Below are positions 33,475 to 45,900 of a stretch of 64,000 bases of DNA, piece after piece. Within the stretch, counting starts at the first letter, position 1. Each line of letters starts with the position of its first letter. The translations under genes and the position numbers were made by a program. Under the pieces are notes generated by a model that saw only the letters and a list, made by a program, of their open reading frames with translations, did not search any database and was not told the origin of the DNA. Location: the NCBI GenBank assembly GCA_015345905.1, contig JADDTR010000002.1, positions 1 to 64,000 of the forward strand, given 5' to 3'. Source of the stretch: Aotearoamyces nothofagi (Eukaryota > Ascomycota > Leotiomycetes > Leotiales > Tympanidaceae).

Positions 33475-34189
33475 CCGCGGTACGCTGCACCCTACACTTG
33501 ACACTCCAATTTGCAGTCCTGCCTGTCTTGCTCCGTCTGGCTCTAGCCTCTCTCTCTCTCCCTCTCTCTCTCCCTCTCTCCCTCCCGTATGCCTGCCCGC
33601 TGCTCATGCTGGTCATGCCATTGCCGAGAGATGCTATTCCAGCCGTCCGAGGCCTCGTCTGCACCGAGAACAGAGAGGGTCCCTGTATGCACCGTATGTA
33701 CGTATGTATCCTCCGGACGGCCTGCCTGCTCTTGCCTGCTCTTGCCTGGCATATCTTGTCTGGCCTCGTCCTCGTCCTTGCACTCCTCCTTGCACTCGTC
33801 CTTGCACTCGACGACACTGGCTGCTGGCTTCCTCACCACACCCACTGCTGGCCCAGACGATCTGCCTTGCAGCTTCCACATCCTACGCAGACATCCCATT
33901 CCAGAATAATACCTAACTTGCAGCCTTATGATTCGCGAGCGAATCACCTCCACAAGCTAGACCTGTCTGGCGCCAGACGGTGCTTGCTCCACGCTCTGGT
34001 ACCTGCTTGTGCCTGTGCCGGTGCTGGTGCTGGCGATGACTTGTGTTGGCCGTGCCTCTGCCTTTCCTCTTAAGCCCGAGCTGCCGTCGGTCAGAGCCTA
34101 CTTTTAACGATCTAGCCTCTTCTTCTTTAAAGGTCACTTATACCATCTTTTGCCTCTCTCTTACACATACTTTCGTTCACTACCTCGAC

Positions 34190-35747
34190 ATGTTGCTCAC
34201 TCTCAAGCAGCCAGCACATCACGGATTCAAATCCTTCCATGACTACTCACCACCCACGCCGCCGTCCACCTCTCGCTTTTCCCCGGCGTTGACCTCGTCG
34301 GCAACTCCATCTCTTCCTCCTCTCCCCGCAGCAAGCAAGCCCGTCAGCCAGCCTATGTCGACGCCTCATCGTGGCCTGCCTCCACCGGCGGCCATGACGC
34401 TGCCGCAACCCTCGCAAATCCCTCCACAAATAGGACAGCCTCCTTCTTTAAGTCAACCTATGGGCCAACTTCCTGCACCTCCACCTCAATGGCAGGGTGC
34501 CGAAGAATCGATGCGGAACTGGCTACATGCAAAGTCCGAAGAGGACAAACGCAAACAGGAAGAGGAGAAGACAAGGCAGGAGTCACTACGCCTTGAGCAA
34601 AGGAAAATCGAGCAAGACATGCTACGAACTTCTTTGAATGGAGGGATACCACCTTATCTGATCCCTATGTTATTTGCAGGAATGGGCGGTGGTAACCTTC
34701 AGAACGCCAGTTTAGATTGGGCTCAGCATTATATAGCACAGGCACAGCAGCTCCAGCAGCAGCAGTTACAGCAACAGCAGCCGCCATTATTACCTCCCCA
34801 AAGACAGCAGTCGCCCGAGTTGAGGAGGGAGTCGCGACAAATATCACATATATACGGGTCGAGTCAGCATCCAGTGCCTACACCACTACCGTCTACGCCT
34901 ATTGGACCTCCAGGACCTGGACAGGCGGCCGGCTTTTTGCCAGGTTACAACTTGTCGCCGTCTTCAAGAAGTCGAACTCAGCTTCCAGGCCCGGGATCTC
35001 TTGCAAGACCGCCGCCAACATCTCACCTTCCACGGCTTAATACTAGTGAGATGCAGATCCAGCAACCACCAGTTGGTCCACCTAGTATTCTTCCGGGTCA
35101 AGCAGCACACCCTTTACAGCATACGGAAACCGCGAGATCTTCCCAGCAAGAGTCACAATCATCCCCATCAATATATTTCCATCACTGGCAACCTCCGACG
35201 TCCCAAGGCGGATCGACTGGTGCTAACCAGCCGACCACTCCTTCAGGTAATGCTTAGCTTGTCCATTTCAGAGAAAAAAACTTCTACTCATACGTACGTC
35301 CTAGATGCACCCTCTTCCTCACCGAAGAAGCGCAAAGCTCAAGGACCTCAACAGGCAGCACCGCCACCAACCTCTCAGCCACACTATACGTCACCACCGT
35401 TCTCGCATACCGGCTCCTCTGGCTCTGGAACACCATCCGGGAGACGGCGTGGTCACTCCAGACAACGGAGTGACATCTCTTCCCGTGGTCTAGACAGCTA
35501 TGGACGCCATCGACATACCGAAAGTGGTGTGAGCGCCCAGAGTGGCGTTTCACCACGCCAGCAGCAGGGGTATGAATATGTTGCAACATCGGCGCCAGAA
35601 GAAACACCGGGCGGCCGCAGAACCGACGAGCAGTATGATACACGACAGCCGCCACCGCATGAACGACCCTTTTCGGAGATGAGACACGAAGAACGCAATT
35701 CACCAGGACGAGAATCAACGTCGAGACCTTCAGGGCAAGCGAGATGA
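34190..35747 (+). CDS. Conserved ascomycete Pro/Gln-rich protein with nuclear localisation signal (possibly DUF2722)
   Basis: Two exons, 34190-35246 and 35305-35747, joined across a 58 bp GT..AG intron, give 499 residues. The ATG at 34190 begins MLLTLKQPAHHGFKSFHDYSPP. Residues 20-100 are Pro/Ser-rich. About 106-150 form a highly charged helix (ESMRNWLHAKSEEDKRKQEE and on), probably a coiled coil. It is followed by GIPPYLIPMLFAGMGGGNL, which looks like the conserved core, and a glutamine-rich run near 186-200. SSPKKRKAQGPQ (P359-K363 basic core), directly after the intron, resembles an SV40-type nuclear signal. The C-terminus is polar and disordered, with many Arg/Ser/Glu. I have seen this arrangement in unnamed proteins of many ascomycetes and think it is DUF2722, but cannot confirm. 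A nuclear, perhaps transcription-related role is inference from the composition. It is the only gene between 16 and 43 kb. Confidence 0.75.
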
Positions 35748-36465
35748 TATGAGAGATTAAGAGGTGTTTCAGTTATCCGAGGAATTTTATCGCTTCGAGC
35801 CGATTAGAAGATACCCCATGTTTACATTTCTGCGACACTTGTATACCAACCACCCTTGCCATATACTTCATTTTCTAATTAGCAAGCTACAGTCTCTCTA
35901 GTGGACTTTATATTTTGTATAATATAATAGTTAGAAGCTGCCAGGCCAGCTGTTTCTAGGACAGCTAGGGGTTTTTTTATATAACGCATTGACGTTATTT
36001 CCATCTCTTACAATTGGGAAAATCTTGCTGGACGAGATATCCAATGGCTTTTTGTGTTATTCTTGGATGATATGGAATGAGATTGGATGAGAGATTGGAA
36101 AGGAAATTGGAGAGATGTCCGTTTCGGGACGAACAAGCCCTTTTGTATATTACAGAAGTCGGAAGAGGACAGTAGCATTATTGCCAAGTGCACCGAAGAG
36201 CAAGCAAGGCCCCTCGAGGCCGCTTGGCAAGGGCAGATCCTTGTCGTCCAAAAAAAATGCAAACAATATATTTGTAGCGTTACGTGTTCTAGTCGAATCT
36301 CGCTGCATGAATTATGGCGCGGGAGAAATCTCCACGACGGCGAGATGACGGAGGACCTCTCTGCACTCTAAAATCCTGAAACGGGCCACAAGGGCGGATT
36401 GCATTACGCACGTCGGCTCGGCCGGAGGCTTAATCTCCACCGCGCCGGTTCGGGTCGCGGATACG

Positions 36466-36541
36466 AGGATGGAGATGAGGATGAGGATGAGGATGGAGAT
36501 GAGGATGAGGATGAGGATGAGGGTGGGGATGGGGATGAGGG
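36466..36541 (+). repeat. (GATGAG)n minisatellite
   Basis: About twelve units of GATGAG or GATGGA, becoming GATGGG at the right end. A GATA microsatellite follows at 36721-36745. Confidence 0.9.
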
Positions 36542-37050
36542 TAGGCATTGATGCAATATAATCGAGGTGCTTGGCATAAGGGAGAGGGAGAGGTGTACGG
36601 GGAGAGAGGGAGTGGGGAGGGGGAGGAAGGGAGGTGCATGGGATGAGGGAGAGAGAAATCAACGGTGGTCTGGGATGGATGGGGATGGGAGGATGGGAGG
36701 AATGTGTAAATGAATCATCTATATAGATAGATAGATAGATATCTAGATATATAAATATACAGATACATCGCCAACGAGACAGACAGATACACAGATATCT
36801 AGATACACAGATATATAGATAACCGAGCACACACAGAGACCGAACCAAACGACTACCGGCAGTCTGTTCGATAAAGAGCGAGCGAGCAGTCCCGTCGAAA
36901 GCCATCTGCTTTTTTTTTTTTTTTTTTTAAATGATCAGGAAGTTTCCCCGGAGAGTGCTGCTGCAAGCAGGCAGGCAGCTGTGTGTGTCTCTCTTTTATC
37001 TACTAGCCAGCAGCCAGCCAGCCGCCTGGTTTTTTTTTTTTTTTTCTTTC

Positions 37051-37247
37051 TCTCTCTAGCCTGTTCGAAAAGTCTTGATTTAATTTCTAACGACGACGAC
37101 GACGGGGTTTTGATGAGAGCTGGGAGGAGGGAGAGGGGGAGGAGGAGGAGGGGAGACGGCGGAAGCCGCCTTTTTTTTTCTCTAGCCTGTTCGAAAAGTC
37201 TTAATTTCTAACAACGACGACGACAGGGTTTGATTTGATGAGAGTTG
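37051..37247 (+). repeat. Local direct duplication of about 75 bp
   Basis: Copies at 37051-37121 and 37171-37247 share CTCTAGCCTGTTCGAAAAGT, then TTAATTTCTAAC, then a (GAC)n run and TGATGAGAG. Each copy is preceded by a poly-T/CT tract. The second copy has one fewer GAC and a TTTGAT insertion. Confidence 0.85.
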
Positions 37248-37268
37248 GCTGGTGGGAATATAAGATGT

Positions 37269-37338
37269 GAAAGAAGAGGAGGGGGAGGAGGGAGAGGAGG
37301 AGGAGGAGGAGGAGGAGGAGGGGAGGGAGGGAGAGAGG
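37269..37338 (+). repeat. 70 bp uninterrupted purine tract
   Basis: Only A and G from 37269 to 37338, mainly GGA repeats; purine richness continues with few interruptions to about 37430. Such mirror-like GA tracts can form triplex DNA. Confidence 0.85.
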
Positions 37339-40300
37339 CGGGGAGAGAGGGAGCGAGGGAGAGAGGCGGGGAGAGAGATAGGGGAGGAGAGAAGAGAGAG
37401 ACGGGAGGGATAGGGACAGGGATGGATATAGGATAGAGGTTTTAGAGATAGAGATGGGGGTTTTGGAGGTTGGACGGGGGTTGGGTGGTTTTGGGTAGTT
37501 AGATTGTATAGGCGGTTTGGGTGATGGAGATGGAGATGGTAGGGATGGCTGAGAATGGTAGAGATGATATGGGATTTTCCGAGATGAGACTACGAAGAGA
37601 AGAGGCCGAGACGGGTCTGTCGATAATCACTGTACTGACCGGGTAGAGGGTGGGTAGGTTAGACTGATACTCGAGGTCTGGATATCTAGCTGGGAATTTC
37701 CCGTGTTGATCAGAGCAGAGAGAGAGATGGATAAAATAAAGCTCGAGTTTTTCTTTTTGTTGTTTTTTTTTTTTGCTTGTTTCTTCTTCTTGTTTATAAT
37801 GCTACCCCTCCTGCTATGTGCGTTATCGACAAGATGAAGTAGGATGGGATGGGATGTGGACTGGGACTTGGATCTCCGGTAGATCGGTAGAGAAGAATCC
37901 TTGCGGGAGAAGAGGAGTGAAGGAGTGGAGAGGTTGGAAAGGGAGGGATGACAGAGAGGAGGGGGGAGAGGGAGAGAAGGGGGGGGAAGGGAAGAGAGAG
38001 AGAGAGAAAGAAAAAGGAAGAAAAAAAAAAAGAGGCACGGCGCTGGTATTCTCGCACACGGCATGACGCGACGTGAGATGGAGATAAGGTAAACAAGTAA
38101 GCAAGTAAGCAAAAGCAAGCAAAGCAAAGGAAGCAAGCAAAGCAAGCGGCAACCAAGGACGAGAATACCGTAAGAAGAACCCCAAGCCCGTACCAGGCAG
38201 ACAAGTCTCATCATCCTCTCCCTCGCCCTCTCCCGCACCGCATCGCTTGCGGCCCTAAGCCGCTCCCCTCAACGGCTTCCTCAAAGCAACCATCCCGTGC
38301 CGTCCCCGCCAGCCCGCGCCCGCCTCATCTCCTCCCTAGCAGCAAGGCAGGCAAGGCCAGCAAGGCCAGCACAGCAGCTCTCCCCCGGGCTCGCCGGTCC
38401 GCCGGCCGAGCTTCGCTCAATGCGAGGCTATATGCCGCCTGCGATATAGGCAGGGCGCTGGGAGATGGGAGATGGACTGCTGGGGGGTTGGGGTTGGGAT
38501 GGCTGGATTCGATGGTCTATACCGTGCGTGATATAGGGCGGGTGGCTGACTGAGCCGTGGGCCAACGCGCCCTCTCGCTCGGCGGCGCCGCGGCGGCGGG
38601 CTGTAAGCGAGAGGGGTGGGAGGGGGGGGGAAGGGTTCCGCTTGGGGCGTCTGGGTGGGCGGTGGAAGGGTATGGGAGGGGAGTCTTTTCTTCTGGTGAT
38701 GATGGTGACGATGATGGTGGTGGTAGCAGGCCGGTGATGGGGTCATGGGCTGGAGAGGCGGGACGGAGCAGGAGAGGCGATAGGGGAGGGAAGAAGGAGC
38801 AAGCAAAATGCCTCTGGGGCACCCGCGGTCTTCGGAAATACCTTACTGCGTCGTCGAGGAGTTTGTTCTTGGAAGCTGGAGACTGCATGGACGGGTGGAT
38901 GAAGGGGGGGGGCGCGGCGAGCGAGACTTCTGGTGGCGGGCGCGTCACGACGCCGATACGCGGCTACAGCAAAGAGGAAAGAAGCAGTCTGCGAAATCAG
39001 GTTGTCTTCGCGGTCTCTGCGAAGCCTCCTGGATCGATCGGGTCTGCTCTCGTTTGCCTGAGCGCTGTGCGCTGCTTGCTACGCCCTCTCTCTCTCTGCC
39101 TCTCGATCCCCACTCCGGCCTCCTCCACCCCGTCGACGCCGGAAATCTTGATAGCCGCTCTCCCCTCGCCAATCTCCAAGGTGCAGAGCCCGTCGCTGTC
39201 CAGGCCTCCTTCTTCCTCGGCCAGATATGGCAGCAGGAATGGCAGTACGGGGGCTCGTCTCGGGGGATGCAGGGCGCGGGTGTAGGCAGGCATTGCAGAG
39301 AAGTAGAGCAAGAGATCGATCGCCAGCCCTTACTTTTCTCCATCGCGTTCAGAAGATGACGCCGGACGAACAGATGCAGAGTGCAGACATCAGGCCTTGC
39401 AGATATTACCATCCCGCGTCTTTCCTGGCGCCTCTGGGAGGGATGGGACGGGGGGGTTGGGGGAAGGCGTGTTTTCTTTCGTGCTGGGTGTTTTTGTATA
39501 TGTAGATCGAGGATGGGGTCCTGCTGCTTCGGAAGGTCGCTGTGGATATGGATGGGGATGGAGTGGGGGGGGGGGGGGAGAGAATAGGTTTACGACGTCA
39601 GCAGAGCGGTCGGTTATTGCATTATAGACTGCTCTGGTCTTTAAGGATGCCTGTGATTCTGCTGTCATGTTTTTGAGACTCGAGAAAGGAGAGAAAGGGG
39701 AGGGAGAGCATGTTTGGCTGCTGCAGTGTGCGACACGACGTTGGGGCTAGATGGGAGAATAGCAGGGAGAATAACAGGTTAGATGAGTGCCAGAACGCAA
39801 GAGCAGACTACTTCAAGACTTCATAAATCTCTCGACCACGTCCGCGTATATTCTCGTGCATGAAGTACTGTACATCTGTGCACTATCAGAGACATATTTA
39901 CTTCCCCCACCGTCGACTCTACCTGTAGAACCGCGCCTTTCCAGCCCAGCTCCTCCTCTCCAAGCAGACACAAAGATCCGGCAGAGTCCGCCGTTCTAGA
40001 GTTCTAGAACTCCTCACGAGGAATATCGAGACACCGCTATCCCCGCCGTTCGAGGCCGGATTGGTTACAGCAACATGTGGAGGAGGACGGGTAAGGCACG
40101 GCGGATGGATCTTTTCCAGCACAGACGCACATCTCGGAGAGAAGAGGTCGAGGTCAGAGATGATCTCGCCGCCGATTCTACGCTCAGCCCTCCCTATATA
40201 AGCACGTCTAAACGAGAAGAAAAGAAAACCCAACCACCCCGCTCCCATATCCACAGACGGGTGCAACATACGTACCGGACCGTACACACAGGCCACGCCA

Positions 40301-42950
40301 CCAAGACGTACAGTTCGTATCCGTATATGGCCATCGCGACTTCGCTCGCGGAAGGGCGTGGGTGCTGCTGGCACGAGAAGCGAGGACCAGACGCGGGAAG
40401 AGGTGGAGGGAGGAGAGAGATGCGATGCGCCTTTTCGGCGGCTTGCGGCATCTCGGGCGTCCAAGCCCACCCTACCGTCCTCAACCCGAAACGAGCCCCC
40501 TTTGAACAGCCCAGGCGCCTGCGGTGACGGGGCGGGCGGGCTGTCGAGTCGGTCGGCGTCTCGAGGCAGACGTTGTGCCTCGATCCCTGGATTTGGGGGG
40601 GGGTTCTTTTTTCCCCCTCCCCCTTTCCTCTTCGTGTTTTTCTTCCTTTTCAGACAGACGGACAGATGGACAGACCGACTCACAGACTAGCCGACAGACC
40701 AGCAGACGCTGCAGATCACGCACAGGAGGACGGCGGACAGGGGCACCAGAAGAGCAGAAGGAGGATCAGGGCCGGCTGCAGGGTCCGCAGCGTGCAGTCT
40801 GCAGCACGTTGTGCATATGCAGGGCGTCGGTCGACAATCCATCCTAGAAAGCGAGAGCAAATGCGAGGAAGAGAGAAGTAGGAGCGATTGTCAAGAAACC
40901 AGCAGTTGTTTTTCTTCTTCTTCTTCTTCTTTTGCTGTCGGCCGTCTGCATGTGCGGAACGCGACTACTTAGTCGATTTCGTGTGTGTGGATTTCCCTGT
41001 CTCGCGGGTTTCTACGCCGGCGTTCGCTCTGGATAATGATACTTTCATCGATGGGTATTTCTATGGCATCGATATGTTTACAGCACACGTACATGTTCTT
41101 GTGCGATACTGTACTGTAGAGTCTATGTGGACTGTGATAAGTAGGACTGAAGATCGAGGACTGGAGATCGAGGAGCCCTTCCTAGCACGCCTCCCTAGAG
41201 TCGCTGTGTGATATCATTTCCCCTGGCAAGAGTGATGCCACGAATATACTACAGTCCCAGCATCCCAGCATCCCGTCATCCCACGCGTCCCCAGCGCCCA
41301 GCCCGCCACCGCCCAGCGTCCTCGGGGCGGCCGATCGAGACGTATCTATCGAGACGTATCTGCGCCAGCCACCAGCTCTCCGTCACGCCTCGTGTGCACT
41401 CGTCCACCTGCAGAATGTCCGCGTGCTGTCAGGCCGCCCCCAGCATTCGTTCGTCGTATCCCGTCGTAGTATATCAAATCCCCACGACCGAGCCTATTCG
41501 CTCAGCTCAGCTCAGCCGCATATCTTAGTGGTCTTGGCGCTGCTGCTGCTACTGATTTTTATATACTTTATATATTCCTGTACAGTACGGAGTTGCATAG
41601 TAGTATTATGCATGGCGGGCGTGGGAGGGGGTATGACAGACCGGCTGATAGGTAAACAAACAAACAGACGAGCAATCCATACCTATAAGCACACCAGACC
41701 CAGCACCGCCACGTGCAAGGAACTCGTGCCTTCCATTCTCTAGCCTAGTCCCTAGAAGACGCTTCACCCTAGGGTGCATTGTGGCTGGAGAAGTGCCCCG
41801 TATTCCCCGCATACTTCTGTCAATACTCGCCTGTAGACATCGAGACTCGATATATTCTGCATCTACACACTGCACTTACGGCACGCAGAGCAATGTATAT
41901 AACGCATTCTAAGAGCATGGAACTGGAAATATTATAACATGTCAGGAGGCGCTCCTTAATGCTCAATCTTAAAGAGCTATCTGTAGAAAGTACTCGTCGT
42001 CCTATCCCGTCTCATTTCCCATACGACTTCGGAAGCACTTCACTTTCCACTTCCGTGTATTTCACCATCTGAAAAGGGAACACAAAAATTCTTCTCAAGA
42101 ACTTATATTTGATTTATGCGTTATTCTACAGGGCATTTAGTATCATCACATAAGAAGCCAAAGGCCAAACCATGACCCTGACCCAGACCCCCTCATCCAG
42201 TCATGTATATACCATTCAACCCACCCAACGCCTTCGCTGTGCCACTCAAAACACAACTCGGTCTATATGAATACTCATCCTGATTTGAAATGCCAGTGTA
42301 CTCTAGTGCTAGTAATCGAGTCATAACCATATCTTCCTCAGCCCTCATAGGTGTCTCACGCTACGAGTTTAAAGGCTTGAAGCTCATTCAGTAGAGATCC
42401 CTCCTCAGCCTTCCTCCTCATTCATTCCACCTCTGCCCTTCTAGATTGTGATTGGTGTTCTTTCCATAAGCCCTCTGATTGATTGTCTCGAATTAGGAAT
42501 TGCTGGTTCTCCAACATGTCTTCATACTTTGTATTTTTGTTCAAGAAGGCCGATATGCATTCACACTGAATCGGTGTAGTAGTGTGGTCTTCGGTGATAG
42601 CTCCTAACACTCTAATCGAAGAGTGCTTTGTATGGTTGTATCGGAACTAGTCAAAGCTGGCGGGAAATCTTGTGACGTTGTAGTTACCAGATCATGTATC
42701 CCATTTCCACTTAATGAGCGAATTGGTAGAGGAAATTCATCAATGATGTTGCCAACTCAAGGGATCATCCTGCTGAAAGTCTACAAAAGAGCCATGTCAC
42801 TTAAGCATGATAGGCGATAGTGCTGTAGGAGAATTCTATACGCCATTTATCCTGTCTACCACCTCTTTTGCAACTCCATCGGCTTGTGCTTGGAGATTTG
42901 GTATAGGTACTGGCCACTATTTGGATATAAGCAAGTCGATATGCGTCATA

Positions 42951-45900
42951 TTACGAAGCGCGTACCTGCTGAAGATATTGCTCCAACTTTTTCTTCAGAG
43001 TGTGAACTCGTACTGGCTTTGCAAGGTAGTCATTCATGCCAGACTCCAAACACTTCTCTCTGTCACCTTGAATGGCAGAGGCAGTCATCGCAATGACAAG
43101 AACACCTCTTACTGCTTCGATCGGATCTCTACGCAGAAGCTTAGTTGCTTCGTAGCCATCAAGAACCGGCATCTGCACATCCATGAGTACTAGATGGCAT
43201 GGTGTTCCTTCCTGGGCCATTTTACGGAGGCCCTCGACCGCTGCTAATCCATTATGAAAGGCACTAACGTGTACGAAACCTAGCTTCTGGACAAACTGAA
43301 TAGCGATCTTCTGGTTAATGGGATTGTCCTCCGCAATACAGATACGAAGTTCTTCCTTCGGAACATCAGAGAAGTCGGTGTATGGTATCTGTGGTCGCGG
43401 TCCTCGATCCTCAACAAACTTGGCCATGAGATCGCGTTGCTCAGACCCGTTCTGGCTGTCTCCAGCCGATGCTTCTGGTTTGGCCTTTGGGAATGTAACG
43501 GTGAACCAGGCAGTTGTCCCGGTGCCTTCTTCGCTGTCAAGCTCAATTCTACCTCCCATCATAGATTCGATGAGTGATTTACAGATACTAAGTCCAAGGC
43601 CACTACCTCCGTACTTCCGTGCAGTGCTAGCATCCGCCTGGCTAAAGGGCTTGAATAGCTTTGCAAGCTGGGACGGTGATATTCCGATTCCAGTGTCTTT
43701 GACCCAGAATGTAAGCTGAACTTGATCGTTAGTTTCTCCGTCTACTTTTGCACCAATTGTGATTGAGCCTTTCTCTGTGAATTTAAGACTGTTTCCGATC
43801 AGATTGCCAATGACCTGGTGTAATCGAACAGGATCGCCATAGACAAGTATTTGTGGTAAATCGATGTCTTGCAGAATCTCAACATCCCTACTACTTCGTT
43901 TGTCTCTATTGCTATATGAAACAGACCGGACGACTTCGCGGAGCATTTCATCGGCATTGAAGGCAACTATGAAGAGTTTCATCTTGTCTGCTTCCATTCT
44001 AGAGAAGTCGAGAATGTCGTTAATTACTGTCAACAACAAGTCAGCAGAAACACGAATGGAATCGGCCATTTCTGCCTGCTCCTTGCGTAATTCGCTATCT
44101 CTCAGTAACTCTGAGTTCCCTATAACACCATTGAGAGGGGTTCGAAGCTCGTGCGACACGTTTGCTAAGAATATGGACTTCGCTTTGGCTGCCTCTTCCG
44201 CCAGCTTGACATTCCTAATTGCCTCTGCTTCAGCGAGTCTGGATTTTGCTTCCGCGTCCTTAGCTTTTGCGAGGGCACGCTTTTGGGATTCTACCATCGA
44301 TACATTTGATGCCGAGACCTTTTCAATTGCCTTTAAGGTCAAAGCGTTAGAGTATGATATACCAATCTGGTTAACCAGAAGCTGTAGCACAGTCAGGTTT
44401 CGGTCTGTAAAGGCATTTGGCTGTCCTTCTAGATACAGAACACCCAGAAGTGGTTTAATGCCATGAGCAATAGGTATTGCAATGACAGACTTTCCGAGTG
44501 GGTTCTTTAGCCACCAGTCGTCGGCAACATTGCTGAATCGTTCATCGCGAATGAGGTCTGGCAGGAATACTGTCTCCCGAAACCGTGTACAATAATGGAT
44601 AACACTGGCCGCCACCACTGACGTTTCGCCGAGTGGCAGGCCAGGGATATGAGCTTGTGCACCATTTTCTGGGTCGCCACTTGCAGCAATGCTCCAGCCT
44701 GGAGGATCGTCCTCTTCTACAACAATCGCGGCTAGAGAAGCAAGACCGCCACAATTTAGTAAAATGATCTCGCACATGGTCTTGAGAAGTTGGTCCACTT
44801 TCAATACAGAAGATATCACTTGTGAGCTTTCCAGAATCGAGGTCAAGTCCAGCATGTCTAGCGCGGGTAGTCCTGCTCCCACCTCAGGTCTTGCGGAGCC
44901 ACCTTGCCAGGCGCCAATTCTATCACCTTTTGTCTCTGTTATGGACGCTCGAGTCTGGTGGCGCTCATCATTTTCATCGCCCTCAAGAGTTTGATACTGT
45001 ACAGGGGCCGAGTCTCCAGCAAAATCTGTTTGTACTGCAACATCGGCAGTTCTAAGACTCTTCGTTGGACCCTGAAGGAGAAGGCTATGCTCACTCTCAA
45101 TGTGTCGGGCTATGCCGACAGCACCAAATTGTCTGTACAACATTATTGTTTCTCGGAGAGAGGATTTCGCTGGTCTTCGTGCGCCACGCCTGAGAAAGTA
45201 ACCAGCTAGGAGATAGTTACCGAGAGCTTCTTCAAATAGGAATCCATTTGCAGCCGCGTGGTCCAATGAATCTTCGTACTGTTGAAGCGTTAATGGTCCT
45301 CCTTGCAATTCAGATATTTGGGCATCGAGTAACTTGGACCAAGCTAAATAATTGACATCGTTTACCACCTCCCAATCAACTATTTTCCTTCTTAGGATCG
45401 CCAGTTGCTTCAACGTCTCCTCAACAAAAAGCTGTTGTTCTCGCTCGTCGGTAAAATGAGGATCTTGGGCTCTTCTCCAGACGAGTCCGGCGAGAGATAG
45501 GCCATAAAATAGGACTGCAAACCGGGTATTTCTCGCAGACCAAACCGATTCCATCTTCTCAAAGCACTCCTTTCCTGTTTCAACGGCTTTCTGGTAGTGG
45601 CCATATAGAAACAAAGGGGCGATCTCGAGGCTTTGGTAGAAGAGCACTGGTCGGTCACTCACAGAATTGATAGTGGATTTTATCCACGCCAGATAAAGTG
45701 TTGTGTTATGACTTTCGTCGCTCATCACCTCTCCAGCCGATTCTATCATTGTCTTCCCTTGCAGGGCACGACAGAGTTGGCGCATAGCAATAATCATGGT
45801 ACCACCACGACAGTCATACTGCCAGTTGGGCACCTCCTCGCAACCAAACGAACAGAACGACTCCAAATCTGTAAGGTGTTCTGATCCGAAGAATTTAAGG

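Larger units (their letters stand above)
26641..34189. other. Gene-free, GC-rich, simple-repeat-dense block (right desert)
   Basis: No domain is recognisable on either strand in 7.5 kb, although GC-rich sequence leaves many long overlapping frames open. The block is crowded with microsatellites of many unit sizes: GTT, CAG/CAA, TC, TCTG, ACAGT, GCTT, ATGGG, CTGTG and CCTTG. Numerous GTACAGTAC or CAGTA motifs are scattered outside the arrays. The last kilobase is CT-rich and probably provides the promoter and leader of the gene at 34190. Confidence 0.6.
35748..42950. other. Gene-free, low-complexity block
   Basis: This 7.2 kb stretch has no recognisable coding sequence. It contains GATGAG, GATA and poly-T runs, a long purine tract, a duplicated 75 bp segment at 37 kb, and GC-rich sequence with overlapping but patternless frames at 38.2-39.4 kb. 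The last kilobase is likely the 3' untranslated and terminator region of the histidine kinase. Confidence 0.55.

Noticed and set aside
31500-34073. Several 170-350 codon frames in the right desert
   Set aside because: Low-complexity translations (Leu/Ser/Cys or Arg/Ala-rich) driven by TC, CTGTG and ATGGG repeats, with competing frames on the other strand.
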